Shown here: one piece after another, positions 45,333-53,400 of the stretch
Layout: every line of letters begins with the position of its first letter
Position numbering within the stretch: the first letter of the stretch is position 1
Assembly (NCBI RefSeq): GCF_014595995.2
Contig: NZ_CP063989.1
Location: 1,984,001 to 2,048,000, forward strand
DNA from: Actinomyces respiraculi
Lineage (GTDB): Bacteria > Actinomycetota > Actinomycetes > Actinomycetales > Actinomycetaceae
Length of the DNA: 64,000 nucleotides
Direction of reading: 5' to 3'
Translations under genes and position numbers: made by a program
Notes under the pieces: model-generated
Told to the model about the DNA's origin: nothing
Seen by the model: only the letters and a program-made list of their open reading frames with translations
The model's database searches: none

Positions 45333-48029
45333 ATGTCCTCGCCCGCCGCGCCCGCGCTCAACGTCATGCTCGACTCCCTCATCCCGGCCGATGACCCCGA
45401 GCGCGTGCCCGAGGCGGAGGAGACCTACCTTGCCTTCACCGAGTGGGCCGAGTCGACGGGCCGACCGCTCTACCCCCACCAGGACGAGGCGCTGAGCCAG
45501 ATCCTCGACGGCCGCCACGTCATTGCCGCCACGCCGACGGGCTCGGGCAAGTCGATGATCGCGCTGGCGGCGCACACGGCCTCACTGGCGCGCGGTGGTC
45601 GCTCCTACTACACGGCGCCGCTCAAGGCGCTGGTCAGTGAGAAGTTCTTCGAGCTCGTGCGCCTGTTCGGCGCCGACAACGTCGGCATGGTCACCGGGGA
45701 CACCGCGGTCAACGCAGCCGCACCGATCATCTGCTGCACGGCGGAGATCCTGGCGATGCAGGCGCTGCGCGAGGGCGCGCAGCTCGACGTCGACACGGTG
45801 GTGATGGACGAGTTCCACTACTACGCGGACCCGCAGCGCGGCTGGGCCTGGCAGGTGCCGCTGCTGGAGCTGCCTCAGGCCCAGATGGTGCTGCTGTCGG
45901 CGACGCTGGGGGACGTGTCCTTCCTCGTACGTGACATGGAGCAGCGCACCGGGCGGGAGGTCGCCGTCGTCGACGACGCCGAGCGGCCCGTGCCGCTGGA
46001 GATGGAGTACGTCGTGGAGTCCATCGGTGAGCTCCTCCAGCGGCTCGTGCAGCAGGGCAAGGCACCGGTCTACGTCGTCCACTTCTCCCAGAAGGAGGCG
46101 ATCGAGAGGGCGACGGCGCTGCTGGGCGTGGACCTTGTGCCCAAGGAGCGCAAGGCGGCGGTGGCGGCGGCCCTGGGGTCCTTCCGCTTCGGTCCCGGTT
46201 TCGGCGCCACGCTCTCGCGGCTGCTGCGCTCGGGCATCGGCGTGCACCATGCCGGGATGCTGCCGCGCTACCGGCGGCTGGTGGAGCGTCTGGCTCGCAA
46301 GGGCCTGCTCAGCGTCATCTGCGGCACGGACACGCTCGGTGTGGGCATCAACGTGCCCATCCGCAGCGTCGTGCTCACGAGCCTGGTGAAGTTCGACGGA
46401 GCCAAGGAGCGTCACCTCACGGCCCGCGAGTTCCACCAGATCGCAGGGCGGGCGGGCCGGGCGGGCTTCGACACGCGCGGCTACGTCAGCGTGCAGGCAC
46501 CCGAGCATGTCATTGAGAACGCCAAGGCCCTGGCCAAGGCGGGTGACGACGAGCGCAAGCGCCGCAAGATCGTGCGCAAGAAGGCGCCCGAGGGGCGGGT
46601 GAACTGGACGGACAAGACTTTTGAGCGGCTGCGCGACAGCGCCCCTGAGACACTCACGAGCCAGTTCCAGGTGACGACGACGATGGTGCTCAGCCTCATG
46701 GAGCGTCCCGGGGACCCGGTGGCCCACATGGCCCGCCTGTTGGAGCGGGTGCACTCGACGGCGTCGGACAGTCGCGCCAATGTGCGCCAGGCGGTGGCGA
46801 TCTACGTGTCACTGCGCACCGCCGGCGTGCTCGAGCACGTCTCGAGCGCCCAGGCGGCCCGGGACGGGCGTCCCCGCCTGCGTCTGGCGGTGGACCTGCC
46901 CGACGACTTCGCGCTGCATCAGCCGCTGGCACCCTTCGCCCTGGCCGCCATGGATCTGCTGGGGGTGGACTCCCCCACGCACACGCTCGACGTCGTCAGC
47001 GTCGTCGAGGCGACCCTGGACGACCCGCGCCCGCTGCTGTACGCCCAGCAGCGTCAGGCCCGCGGCGAGGCGGTGGCAGCGATGAAGGCCGAGGGCCTGG
47101 ACTACGACGAGCGGATGGCGGCCCTGGAGGAGGTCACCTGGCCGCGGCCGCTGGCCGAGCTGTTGGCCCCAGCGCTGGAGATGTACCGGCAGGCCAACCC
47201 GTGGGTCACCCCGTACGAGCTGAGCCCCAAGAGCGTCGTGCGCGACATGGTGGAGAACGCCATGACCTTCTCGGACCTCGTCTCGCGCTACGAGCTGGGC
47301 CGCAGCGAGGGCGTCATCCTGCGCTACCTCACGGACGCCTACCGGGCCCTGCGTCAGGTGGTGCCCGAGGAGCACCGCACGGAGGAAGTCGTCGCCGTCA
47401 TCGACTGGCTCGGCACCCTCGTGCGAGCGGTGGACTCCTCCCTGCTGGACGAGTGGGAGGCCCTGGGCGCGGCCCAGGCCGGGCGGGCTGTTGAGGGCGC
47501 GGCCCTGCTCGACGGCGACCGGCCCGATGCGGACGACTCGAGCGGGGTGGAGCGGGCCTTCGGCGCGGACGCGGACGGCAAGGTCGCCTTCACCCGCAAC
47601 CTGCATGCCTTCCGGGTAGCGGTGCGCCGGGAAATGTTCCGGCGGGTTGAGCTCATGGCCCGTGACGACGTCGAGGGCCTGGGGCGCCTGGACGGGGCCT
47701 CCGGATGGGACGCGCAGCGCTGGGACGAGGTGCTGGCCCGTTACTGGGACGAGTACGACTGGCTCGGGACGGACACGGCGGCGCGCGCCGTCGCCCTGGC
47801 GCCGCTGGACGAGGCGCCGGACGAGCAGACCCTGGCCGTCGCCGGGGTCTCCGAGCGGCTCATTGAGGCGCTGGACCGGTCGGGCCGTCGGGTGTGGCTG
47901 GCCGGGCAAGTCCTGGAGGACCCGGACGGCGACCACGACTGGCGGCTGACCGCCCTGGTGGACCTGGAGGCCTCGGACGAGGCCGAGCACGCCGTCATCC
48001 GCCTGCTGAGCGTCGGGCCGCAGGGCTGA
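45333..48029 (+). CDS. DEAD/DEAH-box helicase with DUF3516-type C-terminus
   Basis: About 898 residues. Superfamily 2 motifs: I in ATPTGSGKSMIALAAH, II as DEFHYYADPQRGW, III LSATLGD, and VI HQIAGRAGRAGFDTRG. The part after about residue 400 is the actinobacterial DUF3516-type extension, so this is related to Ski2-like RNA helicases. Role is probably RNA processing or decay. The ATG at 45333 is preceded by GGGAG; a GTG six codons earlier is also in frame. Convergent with the GNAT gene. Confidence 0.88.
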   Translation: MSSPAAPALNVMLDSLIPADDPERVPEAEETYLAFTEWAESTGRPLYPHQDEALSQILDGRHVIAATPTGSGKSMIALAAHTASLARGGRSYYTAPLKALVSEKFFELVRLFGADNVGMVTGDTAVNAAAPIICCTAEILAMQALREGAQLDVDTVVMDEFHYYADPQRGWAWQVPLLELPQAQMVLLSATLGDVSFLVRDMEQRTGREVAVVDDAERPVPLEMEYVVESIGELLQRLVQQGKAPVYVVHFSQKEAIERATALLGVDLVPKERKAAVAAALGSFRFGPGFGATLSRLLRSGIGVHHAGMLPRYRRLVERLARKGLLSVICGTDTLGVGINVPIRSVVLTSLVKFDGAKERHLTAREFHQIAGRAGRAGFDTRGYVSVQAPEHVIENAKALAKAGDDERKRRKIVRKKAPEGRVNWTDKTFERLRDSAPETLTSQFQVTTTMVLSLMERPGDPVAHMARLLERVHSTASDSRANVRQAVAIYVSLRTAGVLEHVSSAQAARDGRPRLRLAVDLPDDFALHQPLAPFALAAMDLLGVDSPTHTLDVVSVVEATLDDPRPLLYAQQRQARGEAVAAMKAEGLDYDERMAALEEVTWPRPLAELLAPALEMYRQANPWVTPYELSPKSVVRDMVENAMTFSDLVSRYELGRSEGVILRYLTDAYRALRQVVPEEHRTEEVVAVIDWLGTLVRAVDSSLLDEWEALGAAQAGRAVEGAALLDGDRPDADDSSGVERAFGADADGKVAFTRNLHAFRVAVRREMFRRVELMARDDVEGLGRLDGASGWDAQRWDEVLARYWDEYDWLGTDTAARAVALAPLDEAPDEQTLAVAGVSERLIEALDRSGRRVWLAGQVLEDPDGDHDWRLTALVDLEASDEAEHAVIRLLSVGPQG

Positions 48030-48045
48030 GCCCCGCGTGCGCGGG

Positions 48046-48530
48046 TCAGGTCTCCCGCAGCGACTTGACGAAGTGGACGATCTGGTAGGCGCCCGCCGTG
48101 GTCCTGCCGGTCTCACGGTAGCCGTTGCGCGTGTAGAGACGGATGTTGGCGGCGCTGCGCTCGCCGGTGAACAACCGGATCTCCTGCGCACGGGGGTGCA
48201 CGGACTCGGCATGACGCAGGAGGCGGGTTCCCACGCCCTGGCCCTGACGCTCGGGAGCGACGACGAGCCGCCCGAGCTCTACCGCGCCTCCGTTGCGCCG
48301 CAGGCGCACGGCCGCGATGAGGCGTCCGTGATCGCGGATACCGAGCGCCGTCACGTCGGGGTCGCCGAGCTCGTCGACGAGCTCCGTGAGAGTCTGCGTA
48401 AGTGGCGGAAGGCTGATGTCCTCGTGCGCCGCGGCCTCGGTGAGGTAGGCCGCCCGCTGGAGGGTGAGGATCTCGCCCGCGTCCTTGACGCCGAGTTCGA
48501 TGATCGGCAGGTTGTCGCGACTGCTGACGG
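48046..48530 (-). CDS. GNAT-family N-acetyltransferase domain, start unclear
   Basis: The last about 155 codons encode a complete-looking GNAT domain: PIIELGVKDAGEILTLQRAA, LGRLVVAPERQGQGVGTRLL (acetyl-CoA loop) and ANIRLYTRNGYRETG. No ATG, GTG or TTG lies at its beginning; the frame is continuous upstream into LIGGCCRTTPADTAALRGLI, the C-terminus of a homocysteine S-methyltransferase. Either it was the C-terminal half of a fusion protein whose front has decayed, or it starts at a rare codon. Substrate unknown. Confidence 0.7.
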
Positions 48531-49152
48531 CGGGTGTGCGGGTACCGATGAGGCCGCGCAGCGCCGCCGTGTCGGCGGGCGTCGTGCGGCAGCAGCCGCC
48601 GATGAGCCGGGCCCGGCGTCGAGCCAGGCCCCGGCGAGCGCGGTGAAGCGCTCGCGTCCCGCGGCCGCCGTCCAGGTCTTCGACACGGGGTCGTAGACGT
48701 CGCCGGCGTTCGGGTAGACGACGAGCGGCTTGGAGGTGACGGCGTTGAGGACGCCCAGGGCGGGGGCCACGGTCTCGGGGGCCTCGCGCACGATGGCGAG
48801 CAGCGCGCGGGCCTCGTCGAGGCGGGGCTGGGTCTCGAGGGCGAAGACGCCGATCCCCTCCGCGGCGAGGACCTCGACGCGCGGGCGGTGGACGGCGTCG
48901 AAACGCGCCGCGACCGACGGGTCGAGCGGGTCGGAGACCCGGTAGTCGCCCGTGTACTCCGAGCCGTCGGCGAGGAAGGCGCCGAGCGGGCCCGCGATCC
49001 GGCGACGACGACGCGCTCACCGGGGTGGGCGGCCGTCCACGCCTCGGCGGCCCGCCGGGCGAGCCTGGCCGACGCGCCGATCGCCTCACGGGCCGCCTCC
49101 TGCGAGTCTCCGGCCTCGAGGAAGGCCTCGCCGCGACGACGCACCGGGGCCC
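48530..49152 (-). pseudogene. Decayed homocysteine S-methyltransferase (MmuM-like)
   Basis: Pieces in three frames give the order of this enzyme: GEAFLEAGDSQEAAREAIGA, then LETQPRLDEARALLAIV-like sequence, KPLVVYPNAGDVYDP, and LIGGCCRTTPADTAAL with the zinc-binding CC pair. The N-terminus with the start is missing, there are at least two frameshifts, and the segment with the first zinc Cys (normally GVNC before the YPN motif) is deleted: the frame goes directly from VAPALGVLNAV to TSKPLVVYPN. The enzyme is therefore dead. The C-terminal end is in frame with the GNAT domain. Confidence 0.75.
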
Positions 49153-49161
49153 GCACGGGGG

Positions 49162-49545
49162 TCAGAGAACGCCGCGACCGGACACGATCTGCTTGCCGAA
49201 GGGGAAGCAGGTGACGGGGATCATCTTGATGTTGGCGATCGCCAGCGGGATGCCGATGATGGTGACCGCCTGCGCGGCGGCCGTCGTGATGTGACCGATG
49301 GCCAGCCACAGCCCGGCGACGAGGAACCAGATGATGTTGCTGACCTCACTCATGGCGCCGGCCCCGGGGACGGGAACGACCTCCTTGCCGAAGGGCCACA
49401 GCGCGTAGCCGGCGATGCGGAAGCAGGCGACGCCGGCGGGGATCGTGATGATGAACAGGCAGGCGACGACGCCGAAGAACAGGTACCCCAGGAACAGCCA
49501 GAAGCCGCCGAAGATGACCCAGATGATGTTGAGCAGTGTGTTCAC
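49162..49545 (-). CDS. YccF domain-containing membrane protein
   Basis: 127 residues with two YccF repeats, LLNIIWVIFGGFWLFLGYLF and SNIIWFLVAGLWLAIGHIT, each followed by IPxA-type loops and FPFGK/WPFGK. A small inner-membrane protein of unknown function. GTG at 49545, with TAGACA seven bases upstream, is preferred to longer in-frame extensions. Confidence 0.88.
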   Translation of the reverse strand: MNTLLNIIWVIFGGFWLFLGYLFFGVVACLFIITIPAGVACFRIAGYALWPFGKEVVPVPGAGAMSEVSNIIWFLVAGLWLAIGHITTAAAQAVTIIGIPLAIANIKMIPVTCFPFGKQIVSGRGVL

Positions 49546-49613
49546 GTCGCCATGTCTACCCGACGGCGCCGTCGGCCGCCTCGTCCCAGGGGAGGAGGGC
49601 GGGTTCGCCCGAG

Positions 49614-49640
49614 GACGCGCTGGGCGACGGCGTCGGCGAA
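49614..49640 (-). repeat. Duplicated 3' end of the ATP-grasp gene
   Basis: 27 bases match 50803-50829 (C-terminal codons of the ATP-grasp gene at 50794-51720) at 26 of 27 positions and encode FADAVAQRV against FADAIAQRV. It lies in the short gap between yccF and the hypothetical membrane gene and looks like a remnant of a second ATP-grasp copy. Confidence 0.6.
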
Positions 49641-49660
49641 TGGCGCGGGCCGCGCCCCCG

Positions 49661-50077
49661 TCACATCCACACCACGGCGAGGAGCCCACACGCTCCCGCC
49701 CAGGTGAGTGAGGCGAGCGTGCCGATGATGAAGCGTTCTGTCGAACCGGGGTTGTCGCGCAGGGCCGCCCACCGGCCCAAGCCCTTGACGGCGACGACGA
49801 CGCCGATGGGCGCGGCATGACCGGCGAGGATCGCACCGGTGGTCGCCAGCCGCTCCAGCACACCGATCCAGGTACCTCCGCGCAGCACCGGGGAGACGGC
49901 CCCGTCCGGCGGGGACAGGACGGGGGCGCTCCGGCCCGCTGGTGTCGTGCCCCGCTGTCCCGGAGTCTCGGGCACGCGCGCCCACCGCAGGACGAGGGAG
50001 ACCACGCCCCACCCGCCCAGGACGGACACGATGAGCGCCGCGCAGGTGACGAGCACGGTCACGACGGCGGGGCTCAT
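49661..50077 (-). CDS. Hypothetical membrane protein linked to SatD-type regulator
   Basis: 138 residues with an N-terminal helix (VVTVLVTCAALIVSVLGGWG), a Pro/Gly-rich middle and two further hydrophobic segments near residues 75-95 and 118-138. Its start overlaps the regulator stop (ATGA), so they are co-translated. SatD-type regulators are often paired with a small membrane protein of unknown role. Confidence 0.75.
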   Translation of the reverse strand: MSPAVVTVLVTCAALIVSVLGGWGVVSLVLRWARVPETPGQRGTTPAGRSAPVLSPPDGAVSPVLRGGTWIGVLERLATTGAILAGHAAPIGVVVAVKGLGRWAALRDNPGSTERFIIGTLASLTWAGACGLLAVVWM

Positions 50078-50706
50078 GCGTGCGGTTCCTCGGCCACGGC
50101 GAGGGCCTCGGCCCTCGCCACAAGGTGAGCGACGGCGGGCAGCACGTCGATCTCCTCGTCGTAACCGGCTCCGATGCGGTGCTTGGAGACGGCCTGTCCG
50201 CTGACCCCGAGCCGGGCAGCGGCGTCCTTGCCGGTGAGCCCGTCGTCGAGGAGGGCCACAACGGCCTGCTGGGCGGGGGTGCGGGCGGTGATGACGGCGC
50301 CGAGCAGGCGGAGCACGGCCTGGGCGTCGGCGGCGGCCTCGGCAGCCGCCCGTGCCCCGCTGGCTGCCGCGGCCACGGCGCGCACCGCCAGGGAGACCCG
50401 CGCGCGCTTGGACGCCTCGACGGCCTCGCGGGCGGCAAGGAAGGCGGGACCCGAGCCCGTGCGCGAGCCGCCGTCGCCGAGCGCACCCCGCCCGACGCCG
50501 AGGCCTATGTGCCAGCCGCCGGCGGCCAGGGCACGGCGGGCAGCGGTCACGGCCGTGACGGCGTCGGGAACGACGCCCTGGAGCTCGTCACCGACGGTCC
50601 GCTCGAAGGCGGCCAGAACGGGCAGGTCCGCGAGCGCCCCAAGGATCTCGGGGACCCGGTCGGCACTGCTGCGCGACCCGATCTGATCGATGGTGAGGAC
50701 GTACAT
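50074..50706 (-). CDS. SatD-family regulator with C-terminal helix-turn-helix
   Basis: 210 residues from the ATG at 50706. The N-terminal half (MYVLTIDQIGSR, FERTVGDELQGVV) is the SatD fold; the C-terminal part has a helix-turn-helix (LTGKDAAARLGVSGQAVSKH). The start is fixed by GATTCT ending six bases before it. Two perfect palindromes, TCAACC-N6-GGTTGA, lie 31-77 bases upstream and overlap the -35 region (TTGATT), so autorepression is likely. Confidence 0.82.
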   Translation of the reverse strand: MYVLTIDQIGSRSSADRVPEILGALADLPVLAAFERTVGDELQGVVPDAVTAVTAARRALAAGGWHIGLGVGRGALGDGGSRTGSGPAFLAAREAVEASKRARVSLAVRAVAAAASGARAAAEAAADAQAVLRLLGAVITARTPAQQAVVALLDDGLTGKDAAARLGVSGQAVSKHRIGAGYDEEIDVLPAVAHLVARAEALAVAEEPHA

Positions 50707-50712
50707 GGCGTG

Positions 50713-50742
50713 AGAATCCCCCACCCCCAACACGAATCAACC
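50713..50742 (-). promoter_or_regulatory. Promoter of the SatD-type operon
   Basis: Minus strand: TTGATT (-35, 50735-50740), 16-bp spacer, GATTCT (-10, 50713-50718), then six bases to the ATG. The -35 overlaps operator 1. Confidence 0.55.
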
Positions 50743-50754
50743 TTTTACGGTTGA
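50737..50754. promoter_or_regulatory. Operator 1 (TCAACC-N6-GGTTGA)
   Basis: Perfect 6-6-6 inverted repeat overlapping the -35 box of the SatD-type gene. Confidence 0.75.
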
Positions 50755-50765
50755 CGGCGGACCAA

Positions 50766-50783
50766 TCAACCTCAGAAGGTTGA
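50766..50783. promoter_or_regulatory. Operator 2 (TCAACC-N6-GGTTGA)
   Basis: Second perfect copy of the same palindrome with a different spacer, 29 bp centre to centre from operator 1. Confidence 0.75.
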
Positions 50784-50793
50784 GGCACCCTTG

Positions 50794-51720
50794 TCACCAG
50801 AAGACGCGCTGGGCGATGGCGTCGGCGAAGTTGGTCATCGCCTGAGGCGAGGAGGTGAGGTAGAGGCCGGCGTCGATGAGCGAGACCTCCATGAGGTAGA
50901 AGCCGCCCTCGCCGTCGGACACGACGTCGACGCGGTTGAACAGCAGCTGGATGTCACGCCTGGCGGTCTCCTTGATGACGCCGTGGATGGCCTTGCGCAC
51001 GCGCTCACCCCACAGCCACTCCTGCTCGCTGGGCTCACGGGCGCGCACAATCTCCTCGTGTGCCTCCTCCTCGTCCGTGGAGCGGAAGGAGGGATGCAGC
51101 ATGGGGGCCTTCTCCACGGCGTGGGACAGGACGCCGTTGAAATAGACCAGGGAGAGCTCGCCCTTGCGGTCGACCTCCTCGAGGTAGCGCTGGACCATGA
51201 CAGTGCGCCCGCGGTGCAGGTGGTGCACGGCGTCATTGATGGCGTCGGCGCGCGAGCCGGCGTCCATAGCCGTGTAGCGCCCCGTGCCACGCCCCCCGGA
51301 GGACACCGCGGGCTTGACGACGAAGTCGCCGTAGGCCGGGAAGCGGGTGTGGAGCTGGTGCTTGGACAGCTGCTGCTCGGGCTCGAGCCAGGTCGTGGGG
51401 ATCATGGGCACGCCGTAGGCGGCCATGCGCTGGAGGTAGTGCTTGTCGGAGTTCCAGCCGACCACGGAGGGGTGGTTGAGCAGTCGCGGCACCGACCGGC
51501 TCCACTCGAGGAAGGAGGCGTAGTGACGGCGCTTGGCGTAGTCGCGCACGGAACGCAGGACGACGATGCCGGCCTCATCCCAGTCGACGTCGGGGTCATT
51601 CCAGACGGCGACGCGCGGCTCAATCCCACGCTCACGCAGGGCGTCGGGCAGCCCCTGGTCATCGGCGTCGAGGTGGGGATAATCGGCACTGGTCGCGAGG
51701 GTCACGATCGGTTGGGTCAC
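50794..51720 (-). CDS. ATP-grasp family ligase-like protein
   Basis: 308 residues. The ATP-grasp lid is FVVKPAVSSGGRGTGRY, followed by VMVQRYLEEVDRKGELSLVYF and, near the end, the metal-binding YLMEVSLIDAGLYL. Members of this RimK-like group join a carboxylate to an amine or thiol; the substrate is not known. The GTG at 51720 is supported by TACGGT six bases upstream; an in-frame extension to 51879 is rejected. Transcribed toward the SatD operators. Confidence 0.83.
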   Translation of the reverse strand: MTQPIVTLATSADYPHLDADDQGLPDALRERGIEPRVAVWNDPDVDWDEAGIVVLRSVRDYAKRRHYASFLEWSRSVPRLLNHPSVVGWNSDKHYLQRMAAYGVPMIPTTWLEPEQQLSKHQLHTRFPAYGDFVVKPAVSSGGRGTGRYTAMDAGSRADAINDAVHHLHRGRTVMVQRYLEEVDRKGELSLVYFNGVLSHAVEKAPMLHPSFRSTDEEEAHEEIVRAREPSEQEWLWGERVRKAIHGVIKETARRDIQLLFNRVDVVSDGEGGFYLMEVSLIDAGLYLTSSPQAMTNFADAIAQRVFW

Positions 51721-51726
51721 CGCACC

Positions 51727-51732
51727 ACCGTA
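51727..51732 (-). promoter_or_regulatory. Leaderless -10 element of the ATP-grasp gene
   Basis: TACGGT on the minus strand, six bases before the GTG at 51720. Confidence 0.55.
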
Positions 51733-51857
51733 CCGTGCCACGGGGGCGCGTGAGCCATAGTCAGAGCCCTGTCCCGCCACCAGTCGCATCCGGCCACCAT
51801 CCCACCCCCGGGGGCTTGAGACTTCTCGCACACTTGAGCGGTTGTCGGCTCTCGGGA

Positions 51858-51887
51858 TTGGACTCGGCGCCGCGGGCACCGTAAAGT
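51858..51887 (+). promoter_or_regulatory. Promoter of the tRNA-Lys pair
   Basis: TTGGAC (51858-51863), 18-bp spacer, TAAAGT (51882-51887), 38 bases before the first tRNA-Lys. Confidence 0.62.
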
Positions 51888-51925
51888 CTTTCTCCGTCGC
51901 CGGGCGCTCGCGCCTGGAAGGACAT

Positions 51926-52002
51926 GCCTCCTTAGCTCAGTTGGTTAGAGCACCTGACTCTTAATCAGGGTGTCCAGGGTTCGAGTCCCTGAGGGGGTAC
52001 CA
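51926..52002 (+). tRNA. tRNA-Lys (CTT)
   Basis: 77 nt including encoded CCA. Starts GCCTCCTTAGCTCAG, anticodon CTT in the loop ACTCTTAAT, T-arm GGTTCGAGTCC. Confidence 0.96.
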
Positions 52003-52038
52003 CGGGTTCCACTCCCCGGAGTGGTTCCCACAACCAAC

Positions 52039-52115
52039 GCCTCCTTAGCTCAGTTGGTTAGAGCACCTGACTCTTAATCAGGGTGTCCAGGGTTCGAGTC
52101 CCTGAGGGGGTACCA
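52039..52115 (+). tRNA. tRNA-Lys (CTT), second copy
   Basis: Identical to 51926-52002, 36 bases downstream, same strand, encoded CCA: a tandem duplication. Confidence 0.96.
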
Positions 52116-52449
52116 CGCAAGGGTCGTCGTGCGAATAGTCGGGAAGGATCCTGATCCGCGTCACGACGTCGATTGGAGCTCTGCTCCTCCCCCACCCGCC
52201 GCTGGCACACCGTGAGACCGTTCACGGACACGTCGCCTGCCGGAATACCCGCGCTCACCGTGAGCGTTAATCCTTGCGTCGGTCGACGGGCCGCGCACTC
52301 ACACCGCGCAACCCTCCCGACCACCAGCACCCGGCGCTCACCACGCAGCACCACCGGGTCGCCCCCCACAGCCCGCCGGGCCGCAGGACCGACCTGCACA
52401 CACACCCGGCGTACGAAGGGCCCCTCGGGGCCACGAGGAAGAAGAAGGA
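52116..52449 (+). other. Non-coding leader region with two palindromes
   Basis: No gene seen. Two inverted repeats share the half-site CACCGTGA: CCGTGA-N6-TCACGG at 52210-52227 and CGCTCAC-C-GTGAGCG at 52252-52266. They lie upstream of the small gene at 52450 and could be operators or RNA hairpins. Confidence 0.5.
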
Positions 52450-52620
52450 ATGATGATGAACACGAAGAACACTGAGGTCCCCCGCCAGGCTGCCGAGCGC
52501 GAGCTGAGCGCGGCCCAGGCCGAGCTGTCCTCTCTGGACGCTACCGCCTCCCCCTCCCGCCTGGAGCGCGCCCTGGAGCGCGTGAAGGCGGCGCGTAACG
52601 CCCTGGCCCTGGCCGCCTGA
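52450..52620 (+). CDS. Small helical protein, unknown function
   Basis: 56 codons beginning with three consecutive ATGs after GAAGAAGGA; the third ATG (52456) has the best spacing. After NTKNTEVPRQ the protein is two amphipathic helices rich in Ala, Glu and Arg (AAERELSAAQAELSSL and SRLERALERVKAARNAL). No membrane segment. A perfect 16-bp hairpin terminator follows 36 bases later, which supports a real, separately expressed gene. No family recognised. Confidence 0.65.
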   Translation: MMMNTKNTEVPRQAAERELSAAQAELSSLDATASPSRLERALERVKAARNALALAA

Positions 52621-52656
52621 GGACGGGTGGGCACAACGCCCAACCACGCACACGCA

Positions 52657-52691
52657 GCGGGTCCCCGCTCCCACCGGGAGCGGGGACCCGC
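52657..52691 (+). terminator. Terminator of the small helical protein gene
   Basis: Perfect 16-bp stem (52657-52672 with 52676-52691) and a three-base loop. Confidence 0.85.
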
Positions 52692-52833
52692 GCTCCGTCC
52701 CGCCCCACCGTCGGGCACAGCGTGCCGACGGCGACGAACGGGTTATCGTCTGAAGCCACCGCCCTGCCCACCGCCACTCAACTGCCCACAGCCTCTGCCC
52801 CACCCACAGACCGCTTAGCTGGAGGAGACCGAG

Positions 52834-53310
52834 ATGCCCAGGCTCGCCGTCGGCGACACCGCCCCTGACTTCACTCTGACCGACGCCACCGGCTCCGAGG
52901 TCCGCCTGGCGGCCCTGCGCGAGAAGGCCGACCGCGGCGTCGTCGTCTACTTCTATCCGCGCGCCTCCACCCCCGGCTGTACGAAGGAGGCCTGCGACTT
53001 CCGCGACTCCCTGGCCGCGTGGCGCGCCGCAGGCTACGAGGTCGTCGGCATCTCACCCGACTCGCAGGCGGCGCTGGCCCGCTTCGCCGAGAAGGAGTCA
53101 CTGCCCTTCCCACTGCTGTCGGACCCCGACCACGTCGTCATGGAGGCATGGGGCGCCTGGGGCGAGAAGAAGAACTACGGGCGCGTGGTCACCGGAGTCA
53201 TCCGCTCCACCGTCGTCGTCGACGTCGAGGGCACGGTGACGCTCGCCTCCTACAACGTCAAGGCCACCGGGCACGTCGAGCGCCTGCGCACCCAGCTGGC
53301 GGTCGACTGA
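52834..53310 (+). CDS. bcp: Thioredoxin-dependent peroxiredoxin (BCP type)
   Basis: 158 residues. The peroxidatic Cys is in YPRASTPGCTKEACDFRDS (catalytic Thr and Cys of the PxxxTxxC pattern); the start MPRLAVGDTAPDFTL is typical. It reduces hydroperoxides in the cytoplasm. GGAGGAG precedes the ATG. Followed by a strong terminator. Confidence 0.93.
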   Translation: MPRLAVGDTAPDFTLTDATGSEVRLAALREKADRGVVVYFYPRASTPGCTKEACDFRDSLAAWRAAGYEVVGISPDSQAALARFAEKESLPFPLLSDPDHVVMEAWGAWGEKKNYGRVVTGVIRSTVVVDVEGTVTLASYNVKATGHVERLRTQLAVD

Positions 53311-53325
53311 GCCGACCATCATGGT

Positions 53326-53364
53326 GTGGCGAGGCCCCGGGGTACGCCCCCGGGGCCTCGCCAC
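53326..53364. terminator. Bidirectional terminator between bcp and the oxidoreductase
   Basis: Perfect 17-bp stem (53326-53342 with 53348-53364) and a five-base loop between convergent genes. Confidence 0.88.
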
Positions 53365-53400
53365 GCTGTTGTCCTGCCGTGTCCTGGCGCAGCGGGCGGC

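Noticed and set aside
51926..52115. Direct repeats as mobile-element target duplication
   Set aside because: They are two complete tRNA-Lys genes with only 36 bases between them.
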